A DNA stretch of 64,000 bases, from NCBI GenBank assembly GCA_032358165.1, contig JAALGY010000041.1, positions 930,001 to 994,000 of the forward strand. Direction: 5' to 3'. Below, in pieces: positions 35,229-45,812 of this stretch. The stretch's first letter is position 1; each line of letters begins with the position of its first letter. The translations under genes and the position numbers were made by a program. This DNA is from Diplosphaera chodatii. Its lineage: Eukaryota; Chlorophyta; Trebouxiophyceae; Prasiolales; Stichococcaceae. Under the pieces are notes generated by a model. It saw only the letters and a program-made list of their open reading frames with translations, did not search any database and had not been told where the DNA came from.

Positions 35229-35447
35229 TGCTTCACCTTCGGTCCCATCCTGGACTCCCACCACCGTTCAACCTCACCTAGCAGCGGCCACCCGCGGAGC
35301 CCGCGCGGATGGGAGCACCTGCCTCAGAAGACCCTGGTGCCCGGTGTTGTGCATATCGGACAGCTTGCGGCGTCGGCCGCCAGCCCTCTGTTGTTTGCCA
35401 GCGCCAGCCCTCAGTCTACTTTGGGTTTGGTTGCTTTCACCAGCGTG
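35229..35447 (+). mobile_element. Partial family C copy (one minisatellite unit and part of the body)
   Basis: It starts within a minisatellite unit, jumps to the family C body at CACCTAGCAGCGGCCACCC and is cut at CTTTCACCAGC by LINE-B sequence. Compared with full copies it lacks both the middle 5' part and the 3' tail. Confidence 0.7.
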
Positions 35448-36125
35448 CCGTCCCGCCGGCGGCGGGTGTCACCTGACATGTCGACAGCGGCGTGCTTATA
35501 GCGGCAGTAGGTGAGGAAGGATGGTGTGCGAATGGATAGCGGTAAGGGAAGTGCAAATAGCGATGGAAAAGAGGACCTTTGACCGGAAGGCTGTTTGTGT
35601 ATTGCGTTTTTCAACGACTTATATACACAAACCATGGAGGGCAGATTGCCGAAGCAACCACTTGCATAGGGTGGGGTGGGTTGGTCCCACACGGAACTAG
35701 ACCCGAAACTTCCGCCACCGCCAGGGATCGAACCCGGTCCCTGAACGGTGTCCAATGTTGCCAATGCGAAGTTGGCAGTGAAGGGCTCGCCAGGCGACGG
35801 CGACATCGGCCTTGCGGATGTTGGTGCCGCAGAGCTGTTCCCAGCAGCGGCGGTACTTGGAGGCGACGGCAGGGGTGGTGTTGTCCTGAGGAGAATGGCG
35901 TTGTTGGTGGGGCCGGCGAGCGTGTGCTTGGGGCCGCTGCTGTGGGTCGCGGGCCCGTGTCGCCATCCACACACCGCCCACAGCCTGCCACCTGCTGCAC
36001 CCTGGTCTGAGTGCCGGATCGCGGGACCGTCATCCCTCACACCGACCGGAAGAATCCGTGAACCGCACTTGATGGGACAAAAAAAAAGGCCGTCATGGGG
36101 TTGTTGTCGTCGTCAATCTGTTGGC
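35448..36125 (-). pseudogene. LINE-B ORF2 C-terminal fragment, interrupted by a SINE
   Basis: The minus strand reads RCWEQLCGTNIRKADVAVAW and RALHCQLR, then after the SINE TPSFLTYCRYKHAAVDMSGD, matching the main LINE-B copy at 36.9-37.2 kb. The fragment lacks the rest of ORF2. The stretch beyond about 36,000 has no match I recognise and includes an (A)9 run at 36,079. Confidence 0.65.
35533..35764 (-). mobile_element. Full-length SINE
   Basis: It is inserted in the LINE-B fragment with TGCGAA repeated at 35,527-35,532 and 35,765-35,770. In sense orientation it has the T-arm/B-box GGTTCGATCCC near its 5' end and CCGCTATCCATT at its 3' end. Confidence 0.85.
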
Positions 36126-36178
36126 CAAAGGTTCTCTTTTCCATCGCTATTTGCAACTTCCCTTACCGCTTTCCATTG
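36126..36178 (+). mobile_element. 5'-truncated SINE (last 53 bp)
   Basis: It contains only CCAAAGGTTCTC through CGCTTTCCATT. It belongs to the subfamily with TTTGCAACTTCCC and GGTTCTCTTTTCC instead of TTTGCACTTCCC and GGTCCTTTTCC. Confidence 0.7.
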
Positions 36179-36221
36179 GCCTCGCTGAGCTCCAGTCATG
36201 TGCGCGTCGCACTGCTGTGCT

Positions 36222-36537
36222 TTGTTTGTTTGTTTGTTTGTTTGTTTGTTTGTTTGTTTTTTACAAAGGGCGTCCAGACCAGTACCAAGCTCAAGAACAA
36301 GGCTCTGCGGCACAACGCGGCTTCTCACGTGTGAACGTGAGGGCGGCTGAGTATGTCATCAAAACGTCATGTTCGAAATATGTCGATGGAGGACACTGAA
36401 ACCACAAGGGAATGCAGGGCCCATGAGACCAGCGAAAGGCAATAGTCCCGATGAGGAAGGCTACCTAATGGTCGTACAGGTGCGGGGACCTAGCGGCGGC
36501 GGCAGCAATGCCACGCACGCGCGGCTGAGTCGCACCG
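36222..36537 (-). mobile_element. 5'-truncated family C insertion in LINE-B
   Basis: The 10-bp CTGCTGTGCT occurs at 36,212-36,221 and 36,538-36,547. Inside is the (TTTG)n tail and about 280 bp of the family C 3' end. Removing it restores LINE-B coding sequence (FTAAYTSPTELAQQCDAHM). Confidence 0.85.
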
Positions 36538-37261
36538 CTGCTGTGCTAGCTCCGTGGGGGACGTGTAGGCGGCAGTGAACTCGGTGCCATCGACTGGACG
36601 GCGGAGTGGAGGGTGGCGGCGGCGATAGACGTAGATGAGGGTGTGGGGCCACCATGGTGGACAGCACAATGGGCGTCCCAGGCCTTCTGTAGGTAGGTGA
36701 CCCGAAGCCGGGTCCACAGCTCAAGGTCCAGGCGGCCAGGGTGCCAGGCAGTGGGGTCGCCGGCGATGATGACGTCAGGAGTGGTTGGGGGTGTGTGGCC
36801 GCCGTCGATGGCAGCCCACAAGTCGCAGAGCCACTGGAGGGCAGGGCGTGTGAGCGGGCAGTGGAGGAGGACGTGGGTGGTGTTGGCGACGGTGGTGGGC
36901 TGCAGGGTGGCGGGGTTGTTGACGAGCGGGGTACGGCAAGCCGGCCAGCGGCAGCAGGCCCTCTGCATGGGGGTGTCACCTGACATGTCGACAGCTGCGT
37001 GCTTATAGCGGCAGTAGGTGAGGAAGGATGGTGTGCGAAGTTGGCAGTGAAGGGCTCGCCAGGCGACGGCGACATCGGCCTTGCGGATGTTGGTGCCGCA
37101 GAGCTGTTCCCAGCAGCGGCGGTACTTGGAGGCGACGGCGGGGGTGGTGTTGTCCTGATGAGGATGGCGTGTTGGTGGGGCCGGCGAGCGTGTGCTTGGG
37201 GCCGCTGCTGTGGGACGCGGGCCCGTGTCGCCATAGCGTGCACGCTTGGTTGGGGCCCTGT

Positions 37262-38482
37262 TTGTTTGTTTGTTTGTTTGTTTGTTACAAAGGGCGTCCA
37301 GACCAGAACCAAGCTCAAGAACAAGGCTCTGCGGCACAATGCGGCTTCTCACGTGTGAACGTGAGGGCGGCTGAGTATGTCATCAAAACGTCATGTTCGA
37401 AATATGTCGATGGAGGACACTGAAACCACAAGGGAATGCAGGGCCCATGAGACCAGCGAAAGGCAATAGTCCCGATGAGGAAGGCTACCTAATGGTCGTA
37501 CAAGTGCGGGGACCTAGCGGCGGCGGCAGCAATGCCACGCACTCGCGGCGAAGTCGCACCGCTGCGGGTCTATCACTCTAGAAATGTCAAAACGTCTGTC
37601 TGTGCACGTGCCACGGCACCCGCGGGTAAACCCAGAAAACCCCGCGCAGACATGCAGGGACCGGTTGCGTACAAGTACGCCGAGCTCTGGGCCCGCTGGG
37701 ACCGGATACGCCGCGAGGCGCCCTGCATGCTGGTGAAAGCAACCAAACCCAAAGGGACTGAGGGCTGGCGCTGGCAAACAAACAGAGGGCTGGCGGCTGA
37801 CGCCGCAAGCTGTCCGATATGCACAACACCGGGCACCAGGGTCTTCTGAGGCAGGTGCTCCCATCCGCGCGGGCTCCGCGGGTGGCCGCTGCTAGGTGTT
37901 GTCATGCTACTAAGGTCTTGGCCTTGCTCTTGCTCTTGTTGTTGATCTTGGCCCAGTGCTGATTGGGCAGATGAGGTACGGGCGCATAGGTGAGGTTGAA
38001 TGGCGGTGGGAGTCCAGGATGGGACTAAATGTGAAGGTGAAGGTGACGGGGGGTGCTGGCAGGTGAGGTGTGAGGGTGTAGGTGAGGGTGAGCGGCGGTG
38101 GGAGTCCAGGATGGGACCGAAAGTGAAGGTGAAGGCGACGGCGGGTGCTGGCAGGTGAGGTGTGAGGGTGTAGGCGAAGGTGAGCGGCGGTGGGAGTCCA
38201 GGATGGGACCGAAAGTGAAGGTGAAGGCGACGGCGGGTGCTGGCAGGTGAGGTGTGAGGGTGTAGGTGAAGGTGAGTGGTGGCGGGAGTCCAAGATGGGG
38301 CCGAAGGTGAAGGTGAAGGCGGCGGCGGGTGCTGGCAGGCGAGGTGTGGAGGGTGTAGGTGAAGGTGAGTGGCGGTGGGAGTCCAGGATGGGACTGGAGG
38401 TGAAGGTGAAGGTGACGGCGGGTGCTGGCAGGTGAGGTGTGAGGGTGTAGGTGAAGGTGAGTGGCGGTGGGAGTCCAGGAGT
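37262..38482 (-). mobile_element. Family C retroposon with minisatellite, inserted in LINE-B
   Basis: The 10-bp GGGGCCCTGT at 37,252-37,261 and 38,483-38,492 brackets the element. From its tail inwards: (TTTG)n, the family C 3' end, the complete body (to about 37,930), the CTTGCTCTTGCTCTTG motif and about 5.5 minisatellite units (37,985-38,480). This is the best evidence that the minisatellite is an integral part of family C. Confidence 0.9.
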
Positions 38483-38696
38483 GGGGCCCTGTGATGGCGA
38501 TGAAGCATGGGAGACGGTGTGGAGCTGCTGTTGGCGAGGGCGAGTCAGGGCGTGGGGAACTAGTTGTGGGCTGATCGGCAGGGGTTGGGGAGTCCGGCTG
38601 AGTCGGCTGAGTGGGCGTCGGAGAAGTGGAGTGGGGTGCAGCAGCTGCTGTTATCGCCAGTGGTGCCTGCGGGGAGGTGCGTGTAACCCAGGCTGG

Positions 38697-38803
38697 AATG
38701 GATAGCGGTAAGGGAAGTGCAAATAGCGATGGAAAAGGACCTTTGACCGGAAGGCTGTTTGTGTATTGCGTTTTTCAACGACTTATATACACAAACCATG
38801 GAG
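38697..38803 (-). mobile_element. 5'-truncated SINE in LINE-B
   Basis: GGCTGG occurs at 38,691-38,696 and 38,804-38,809. Only the 3' half of the SINE is present, without the B-box. Confidence 0.75.
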
Positions 38804-39649
38804 GGCTGGGTGGTCGATGTGGTCCCGCTGAGCCGTGCGGTGCTGCTGGGCCTCGGTAATGACGGCATGCTCGGCGGCCTCGACGTGAGCGTAGCCTGGG
38901 GCGAACCAGCGAGGGATTGCTGTGGGCTGCGTGGTGGCCAAGGTGATGCGGCCTTGCTGGAGAAGCTCCGACTCCAGGAGGTGCGCCGTTCCAAGGGAGA
39001 CCTCGTACTCCATGAGGTTGCGGTCTCCTTCGCCGTAGCCGTAGATGTTGGGGACGATGGTCAGATCGGCGAGCTCGGCAAGGAAGTAGGGGCGATCCAT
39101 CTTCTTGTGAGCGGGCACGTCACTGTCGTGCCCGTCGGCCGATGGCGCCGTGTCAGTCTTTGACTTTGACTTTGACTTCAGTGATGGTGCAGCGTGTGGG
39201 AGGTGACCACATGACGAGATGGCAGGGTCTCCAGGGGGGCTGGGCGTCGAGGAGTGAGGCAGCGTCGTCATGAGCAGCGAGGCTGTGGTCGAGGCGCACG
39301 CGGTAGAGTCGACCATCGCCCTGGCGGCGCACGAAGCGGTGGGCAGAGTCAACCTCCCACTGCTCCGAGACGTCGACAGACGGAGGAGGCCCTGTGCCTG
39401 GCGCATCACACGGGTGCGGGGGCGGCGGGTGGTATGGCGGGAGCCAGGCACCAGCCGCACGTAGGCACACTTCCCACGCTGGGGGTTTTGGTGGCCGTGG
39501 CGCATGGTGTGGGGCAAGGGCCAAGGCTGTGGTGGAGGGCGTGACGTCCGGCTGCTGAAGTGGGGGAGGCGGCAGAGGCGGGGGTGGCGGCAGAGGTGGG
39601 GGTGGCGGAAGCACTTGGCTTAGTGGGGAGACGTGTGTACGAGACATTT

Positions 39650-39724
39650 GACATTGATTACATACTGGTGGTGGGCCATTTTGGCCTAGCCACAGGCTCT
39701 GGCGGAATAACCCAGAGCAACGAC
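39650..39724 (-). mobile_element. 75-bp LINE-A 3' end inserted in LINE-B
   Basis: It starts with the tail repeat (TTGACATTGATTACATACTGG in part) and stops after AACCCAGAGCAACG. It is a severely 5'-truncated LINE-A. Confidence 0.75.
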
Positions 39725-40419
39725 TCGTAACGAGGCGGACTGCGGTTGCGACGTCGGCTGCGGGTGGCAGCGGCGGTGGTGATGGCAGTGCTGGGTGCGC
39801 TGGAGGAGGTCGTTGAGTGACCGGCTGTGGTGGTTGGTGGCGGAGGGTCGGGCCTGGCAGCCGCCTGGGATGCCAGTGCGTCTCTGATCAGCTGCAGGCT
39901 GTACAAGGCGATGCGCTGCCCAAGTGGTGCATCCAGGCCGAGGAGGTGTTCCTGGTGGTGGGCGGCAATGTGGGCGTGGGCGTGGAGGTGGTACGTGTGT
40001 CGGATGATGTCGAGTGTAATGGGAACAGGTTGCCGTGCGAACACTCCTCTGAGTGCCTGCACATGCTGAGCGAAGGCTGGCGGGCGGGGGAAGGCGTGGG
40101 CGTCAGGGCGGGCGGTGAGTGGCATGTGGACGGCGTCGAGGATGAGAGGCATGTACAGCCAGGCGTTGGTGGGGCGACGGCAGGCTGGCAATGCGGCGTG
40201 ACCGTGGACGACGCAATCAGGCACAAGGGAGGGGAGGCGGCGGCGTTGTGGTGGGGGGCAGGTGGTAGGGGGGCGGGCAGCTCGTCGTCGGTGACCAGTG
40301 AGCTGCGTGGTTGGCGGAGTGGGCCGAGTTGCAAGGGTCAGTGGAGGATCGTGCGGGCGAGGTGGCGGCGGCAGTGGGGTGTTCGCTAAGGGTGCTACGG
40401 CTGAGGCGTCGGCGGCGGG

Positions 40420-40591
40420 TGCAGAGTTGGAGGGGTGTACATCCAACCGGGATTGAGTGGACCCATTCTGTCAGCGGGGAGTGAACGGTTTCGGACACGA
40501 CTCGTTGTGCATGTTGCTCTGGGTTATTCCGCCAGAGCCTGTGGCTAGGCCAAAATGGCCCACCACCAGTATGTAATCAATGTCAATGTGC
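40420..40591 (+). mobile_element. 5'-truncated LINE-A 3' end in LINE-B, plus orientation
   Basis: It contains the last few ORF2 codons (AELEGCTSNRD), the stop, the 3' UTR and the AATCAATGTCAATGT tail. It is opposite in orientation to its host LINE-B. The exact 5' border is uncertain because GTGCAG occurs in both elements. Confidence 0.75.
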
Positions 40592-40673
40592 AAGCTCACG
40601 TGGGCTGGTCGTCGTGGGCGGCGTTGTCGGTGGAGGGTCCGGAGGGTGTGTGCCTGGCTGGCGAGGTGTATGG

Positions 40674-40899
40674 ATAGCGGTAAGGGAAGTGCAAATAGCG
40701 ATGGAAAAGGACCTTTGACCGGAAGGCTGTTTGTGTATTGCGTTTTATCAACGACTTATATACACAAACCATGGAGGGCAGATTGCCGAAGCAACCACTT
40801 GCATACGGTGGGGTGGGTTGGTCCCACACGGAACTAGACCCGAAACTTCCGCCACCGCCAGGGATCGAACCCGGTCCCTGAACGGTGTCCAATGAATGG
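40674..40899 (-). mobile_element. Full-length SINE in LINE-B
   Basis: Probable target-site duplication TATGG. The internal sequence matches the 41.6-kb copy almost completely, including the B-box and the 10-bp inverted repeat (one extra base in its loop). Confidence 0.8.
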
Positions 40900-41614
40900 A
40901 TATGGGGTGCGGCTGGTGGCACCGGCAGCGGAACGCTGCGAGTCGACTGCCGAGGCGGCAGTGGGGCGACGGGAAGGGCTGCCATGTGCGCCTGGTTGGT
41001 GTTCGCCTCGAGCGCTAGCCGCATGGTGGCATCAAGGGAGGCACGGATGACGGCAAGGTCCCCGCGTGCGACGGCAGCGAACTGGGGGTCGCCCTCGATG
41101 GCTGCCCGCAAGTCGTCAAGGGACCAGAGGCCAAGGGATGCAGCTCCGATGAGGTCGGCGTCGTGGGCAATAGGGTCAGCGATGGCGCGCTGGCTGAAGA
41201 ACAGGCGATCTCGCATGATGAGGCGGTGCGTATGCTGCTTCTCAGGGTCCAGCTTGCGCCCAATCCCGATGCGGTGAGCAGCCGCGACGCCATCGCGCAG
41301 GCGTGGCGGGAGCGATGGCACAGTGGCGATGTCGAGAGTGGATGCCATGATGGCAGGTCCGAGGCCCCAACGGTGAAGGGCTCGGGTGGCGCGTCGGTGT
41401 GGGCAATGGAGGATGCCGGAGCTCGCATGAGGTGAAAGCCGTGAATGGATTTCCACACTGCTGGCGTCGGCTGGAACAGGCGGAACGCTCGCTTCGCTGC
41501 CAGGGCGGTGGCGAAGAGCTCAAGGGAGGGGGCGCCAGCGCCACCAGCTCGTCGGGAGAGGCCGCACACAAGTCGCTTCGGGTTGCAGTTGGCGGAGAGG
41601 GGGTCGGTGTTGTA

Positions 41615-41844
41615 TGGAATGGATAGCGGTAAGGGAAGTGCAAATAGCGATGGAAAAGGACCTTTGACCGGAAGGCTGTTTGTGTATTGCGTTTTTCAAC
41701 GACTTATATACACAAACCATGGAGGGCAGATTGCCGAAGCAACCACTTGCATAGGGTGGGGTGGGTTGGTCCCACACGGAACTAGACCCGAAACTTCCGC
41801 CACCGCCAGGGATCGAACCCGGTCCCTGAACGGTGTCCAATGAA
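41615..41844 (-). mobile_element. Full-length SINE in LINE-B
   Basis: TGTTGTA occurs at 41,608-41,614 and 41,845-41,851. Length is 230 bp. The 3' side next to the tail reads GGAATGGATAGCGG on the plus strand, showing the short (ATTCC)-type tail. Confidence 0.88.
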
Positions 41845-42291
41845 TGTTGTAGCGGTTGTTGTAGCGGTTGCGACTGATGTAGCCGTAGATGCGGGTGTTG
41901 AGCTTCGCCAGTTGGGTGGCTGTGAGGGAGTCGAAGCTGAGGAGGTGCACCAGCTGCGACTGCAGGTTCTGCTTGCCGACGTACGCCCGTCCAAAGAAGG
42001 AGATGGCGTGCTTGGACCACTGCAGGACCGCCTTGCCGATAAGGCCGATTCGGGAGTTGATCTTGTGCTGGCGAGCGTCGATAGCGTCGCTGCCGCAGCC
42101 GACGATGACGCCCAAGTGGTTGACATATGTGTGGTGTGGGGTGTATGTGATGCCATTGACATTGACATTGATTACATACTGGTGGTGGGCCATTTTGGCC
42201 TAGCCACAGGCTCTGGCGGAATAACCCAGAGCAACATGCACAACGAGTCGTGTCCGAAACCGTTCACTCCCCGCTGACAGAATGGGTCCAC

Positions 42292-45200
42292 TCAATCCCG
42301 GTTGGATGTACACCCCTCCAACTCTGCACAATGATCATGACAAACACGCAAAAAGGCTGCCAGTTGCCCGGCATCCTGCTGCATAAAGTCCGCCACTGAG
42401 GTGATGTCGCTGTCCTGAAACAGCTCAGAATGCTGCACCCTCTGATCTACTAGAGCAGGACACCCCCAGACCATGTGCGCCTCATCATCCACCACGCCGC
42501 AGCTACACCGCTGACACAGCCGCTCTGCCCGCGGCAGACGCTGCCACCTCCCTGTTTCCACCCCCAGCATGTGACTGCCCATCCGAAACTGTGCTAACCG
42601 CCGACGACCGGTCTTGGAGGCGACTGCCTGCAAGTAGCCGGCCAGCTGGTAGTTGTCACCGTTGACAGGGCCCCTGACTCCCAGCCACTCACGCACTTTG
42701 CGCAGGTCGCTGCCATTCACAGCATCGAATGTGCGGCGCTGCAGGTGTGCACTGACAACCGAAGTGTCAATGCGCTGCGGCACGCCGTCAACGATGGGTG
42801 ACATGAAGTGCAGGAACGAGCACACCTGGGCAGCCCAGCATGCTGAGCTGGTCTTGCTGCGCCCTGGCCGGGTGGCCAGAGCACAGTTCTCCAGGAATGC
42901 CTGCTTGGTGAGGCGTGTGTCCGGCATTGCGACCAGCCGGTTCCAGAACCGGCAGATGGCCAGCGTTGCCGTGTGTGCCACCGGGAATCGCCCAAGCTCC
43001 CCCAACACCGCCACGTTGGGAGTGCCTGTACGCACTCCAAGAACAGACCGAAGAAACTTCCGATGGACAAGCTCACAAGTGTCCATGCCACTACCGCACA
43101 ACGCCCCCGGTCCCCATGTTTCGACACCATAAAGCATAACAGGACGTACTAGTGCATCGAACAAGTGTAGCTGCAGTGCTGGGTCATGCAAGCTCAGGTC
43201 ATGGCAACGATGCTGCAATGCAAGTGCGGCGCGCTGGGCGGAGGCCGCTCTGCCGATGCTAGCGGCAGCAAAAGAACTACGACTGGAAATGTCAACCCCC
43301 AAATATGTAAACGAGTCCAGCATTTCGATGGGAGCATGCATGTAGGTGAGAACCGGTGGTGCAGCAGCCTGGGCTCCGTACACCACGACCTTAGTCTTCT
43401 TCACGTTGACGGTGAGGCGCCACCGCTTGCAGTACGACTCCAGCAGGTCGAGCTGCGCCTGCAGGCCGCGTACGGATGTGGACACCAGGTCCAGATCATC
43501 TGCATAGAAGAGGGCAGGTGCCTGCACACCACACAGGGTGGGCAGGTCCAGGTCCGCGCCGGCAGCCTCCAGCTCCGCTTGGAAATCGTCAATGTAAATC
43601 CCGAAAAGGGTTGGAGATAGTGGACATCCCTGCTTAACCCCCAGAGTGCTCTGAAATGTGTCGGACATTCCCCCCTCAAACTGCAGTGCCATGGGCACAT
43701 CAGCATACAGTGCCTGCACGCCCCTCAGAAACTCCCCATGCACCCCAATCCGCTGCAGCTTCTCCCAAAGCAAATCACGAGGTACAGTGTCGTATGCTTT
43801 CTTGAAATCGACAAAGCAAGAGTATAGAGGCTGCTTATCTGCCTTGGCCTTCTCAATGAGGGTGCGAACGACGAAGGTCTGATCGGTGGTGCGGTGGTCC
43901 TTGCGGAAGCCCGCTTGTCCGCGTGCGCGCAGCTGGTGCTGCTCGGTCCACCTCATAAGCTTTTCGTTAAGCATGCAAGCATACAGCTTTGCCAATAAAG
44001 AGCCAACAGCAATGCCACGGTAATTACCCGGATCGGATGTGTCGCCCCCCTTGTGAATCGGCGTGATGCCGCACAGAGCCCAGCCCCTTGGCAACGCTGC
44101 CACCCTTTGACAAGCGTTAAAAACAGATGCAAGACAAGGTGCAAGCTGCGCCGCTGCAACAGATAAAGCATCCAATTTGAGCAGGCCCACCGTTGCTTTG
44201 CCTCCGCGCAGGGCTCCTATAGCCTGTTGCACGGCGCCGGCTGTGAAGGGCGAGTTGAGCTCGCTCCCGTCGGCAAAAGGTGGCGCAGCACCACTACCCG
44301 AGGTACCTGCAGTGCTTGATGAAACTGTGGGGGCATCCAGCAGTTTCCGGAAGGAGTCAAGCATCACATCATCTGCTATGGGACACGCCCGCTTCTTAGC
44401 AGGTTTGAACTTTTGCCAGAACTTTTTGGAGTTGGTTGATCGAGCCAGTTCAGTGAGGGCAAGAGCCTGACTGCGGGTCCACTGGCGCTGTGTGCGGCGT
44501 AGCAGGTGCTGGTACTGCTGGCGGAGCGCGCGAGCAGCCGGTGACTGCGGGTCGCGCCGCGCGGCTTGCCGCGCTGCGCGGCGTCCGCGGGCCAGGTTAG
44601 CATCCCACCAGCGAGGCACAGCGTTGCGGTCCCGCCGCCGCCCCTTGGCGGCCGGCGCCGTTGCAGCCACCTCAGCCTGCGTGGTCTCAATGAGCTGATC
44701 GAACTGCATGCCCACAGCATGCATGTCATCGGGTACCTGGGCGGCATCTGCTGCCGCTGCAATGTCGACCAGTTGGGCTGCCGCATCAGGCTGCTGCAGG
44801 CGCTGCTGCCACACTTCCAGCTGCGCTGCGCCGAGGCGCAGGGGCTGCTGGGTCGTGGGCTGCTGCGGTTGCTGCTGCTGATGGCGGCGGCGCTGGCGAC
44901 GTGGGAGCGGCTGCTGAGCGGCGGCGGTCCTCTTGATGAGCAGATGCAAGGCTGCATGGTCCGACTCAGGAGCGGGGAGTACTGTTAGGGAATGAATCAA
45001 AGGGAATGCATCAGCACTTGCAAGCACATAGTCAATCAGGCTGCTGCCCACCTGACTTTGGCTAACAAAAGTGACCTGTCCCTCCTCATCTCCTGAAACA
45101 CGACCGTTAGCAATCCTGACGGATGTCTCAACACACATGTCAAGCAGAGCCCTGCCCCACCTGTTGGGCCGCTCCCTGCTGTCGCGGCTGTGCCGCTGTG

Positions 45201-45750
45201 ACTGCACAGGAGGGGCGGTGGAGGGCAGGAACTCCTCTGTGACAGGGTGATCGACAGATCCCGGAAAGTCCGGGCAGGTGCTGGTGCGTGCGTTCAGGTC
45301 TCCAACAACAAACACATGCCCCATGCGGCAGGTGGCGCTCACCTCCTCACGTGACGCCTCCCAGACCGCAGGGCCCTTGCCATCAAAAGATGGGCTTCCC
45401 TCGGGTGGTATGTAGCATGGAATCATGTAAGCATCCTCCTCCTGACCGACAGCCTTGTCAAACCTCAAAACAGCATAGCAGTTTTGGGGTCCAGTTGACA
45501 AGTGTGTCACCGATGATGCAAGCTTGTCGGCGACGTAGACAGCGAGGCCGCCACGTGCACCGCCACGCTGCTGACGCCGGCTCCGCGGCAGGTGAAGGAC
45601 GGATGTGAAGCCGTCCAGCTCCGGCGCGTCGGTCCCCTCCCGCGCCCACGTCTCGCTGAAGGCCAGCACGTCGAAGTCAGCCGCCTTGATGACCTGCGAT
45701 AGCGCAGATGCATCTCTGGTCAGCCACCCCTGGACGTTCAGGCTCAGCAC
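42292..45750 (-). CDS. LINE-A ORF2 protein: APE endonuclease, reverse transcriptase, CCHC motif
   Basis: The protein nicks target DNA and reverse-transcribes the element RNA. Endonuclease: SLNVQGWLTRDA, DVLAFSETWAREGTD, VVGDLNARTST, SLIDYVLASADAF and PESDHAALHLLIK. Reverse transcriptase: GITPIHKGGDTSDPGNYRGI, RGQAGFRKDHRTTDQTFVV, YSCFVDFKKAYDTVPRDLLW, GVKQGCPLSPTLFGIYIDDF, APALFYADDLDLVSTSV and VKKTKVVVYGAQA. The C-terminal part has CQRCSCGVVDDEAHMVWGCP, a CCHC zinc-knuckle-like motif. The frame is uninterrupted. There is no ATG at its start: the first codons after an upstream in-frame TAA include GTG at 45750, and the first in-frame ATG lies about 100 codons inside the endonuclease, so translation must use another mechanism. 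Confidence 0.9.
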   Translation of the reverse strand: MLSLNVQGWLTRDASALSQVIKAADFDVLAFSETWAREGTDAPELDGFTSVLHLPRSRRQQRGGARGGLAVYVADKLASSVTHLSTGPQNCYAVLRFDKAVGQEEDAYMIPCYIPPEGSPSFDGKGPAVWEASREEVSATCRMGHVFVVGDLNARTSTCPDFPGSVDHPVTEEFLPSTAPPVQSQRHSRDSRERPNRWGRALLDMCVETSVRIANGRVSGDEEGQVTFVSQSQVGSSLIDYVLASADAFPLIHSLTVLPAPESDHAALHLLIKRTAAAQQPLPRRQRRRHQQQQPQQPTTQQPLRLGAAQLEVWQQRLQQPDAAAQLVDIAAAADAAQVPDDMHAVGMQFDQLIETTQAEVAATAPAAKGRRRDRNAVPRWWDANLARGRRAARQAARRDPQSPAARALRQQYQHLLRRTQRQWTRSQALALTELARSTNSKKFWQKFKPAKKRACPIADDVMLDSFRKLLDAPTVSSSTAGTSGSGAAPPFADGSELNSPFTAGAVQQAIGALRGGKATVGLLKLDALSVAAAQLAPCLASVFNACQRVAALPRGWALCGITPIHKGGDTSDPGNYRGIAVGSLLAKLYACMLNEKLMRWTEQHQLRARGQAGFRKDHRTTDQTFVVRTLIEKAKADKQPLYSCFVDFKKAYDTVPRDLLWEKLQRIGVHGEFLRGVQALYADVPMALQFEGGMSDTFQSTLGVKQGCPLSPTLFGIYIDDFQAELEAAGADLDLPTLCGVQAPALFYADDLDLVSTSVRGLQAQLDLLESYCKRWRLTVNVKKTKVVVYGAQAAAPPVLTYMHAPIEMLDSFTYLGVDISSRSSFAAASIGRAASAQRAALALQHRCHDLSLHDPALQLHLFDALVRPVMLYGVETWGPGALCGSGMDTCELVHRKFLRSVLGVRTGTPNVAVLGELGRFPVAHTATLAICRFWNRLVAMPDTRLTKQAFLENCALATRPGRSKTSSACWAAQVCSFLHFMSPIVDGVPQRIDTSVVSAHLQRRTFDAVNGSDLRKVREWLGVRGPVNGDNYQLAGYLQAVASKTGRRRLAQFRMGSHMLGVETGRWQRLPRAERLCQRCSCGVVDDEAHMVWGCPALVDQRVQHSELFQDSDITSVADFMQQDAGQLAAFLRVCHDHCAELEGCTSNRD

Positions 45751-45812
45751 AGACAGCGCTGGGCGCTGTTAGGGGACCGGATTGCGCCGGGCGCAGCCCG
45801 GCCCCAACACCC

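Noticed and set aside
26071..38480. Possible CRISPR-like or centromeric arrays
   Set aside because: Units of 92-98 bp are contiguous with no unique spacers, no cas genes are present and the genome is eukaryotic. Arrays are short and tied to retroelements, so a centromere is not supported.
42653..45608. Many plus-strand frames of 70-160 codons opposite LINE-A ORF2
   Set aside because: They are antisense shadows of the GC-rich reverse transcriptase frame and recur identically in each LINE-A copy.
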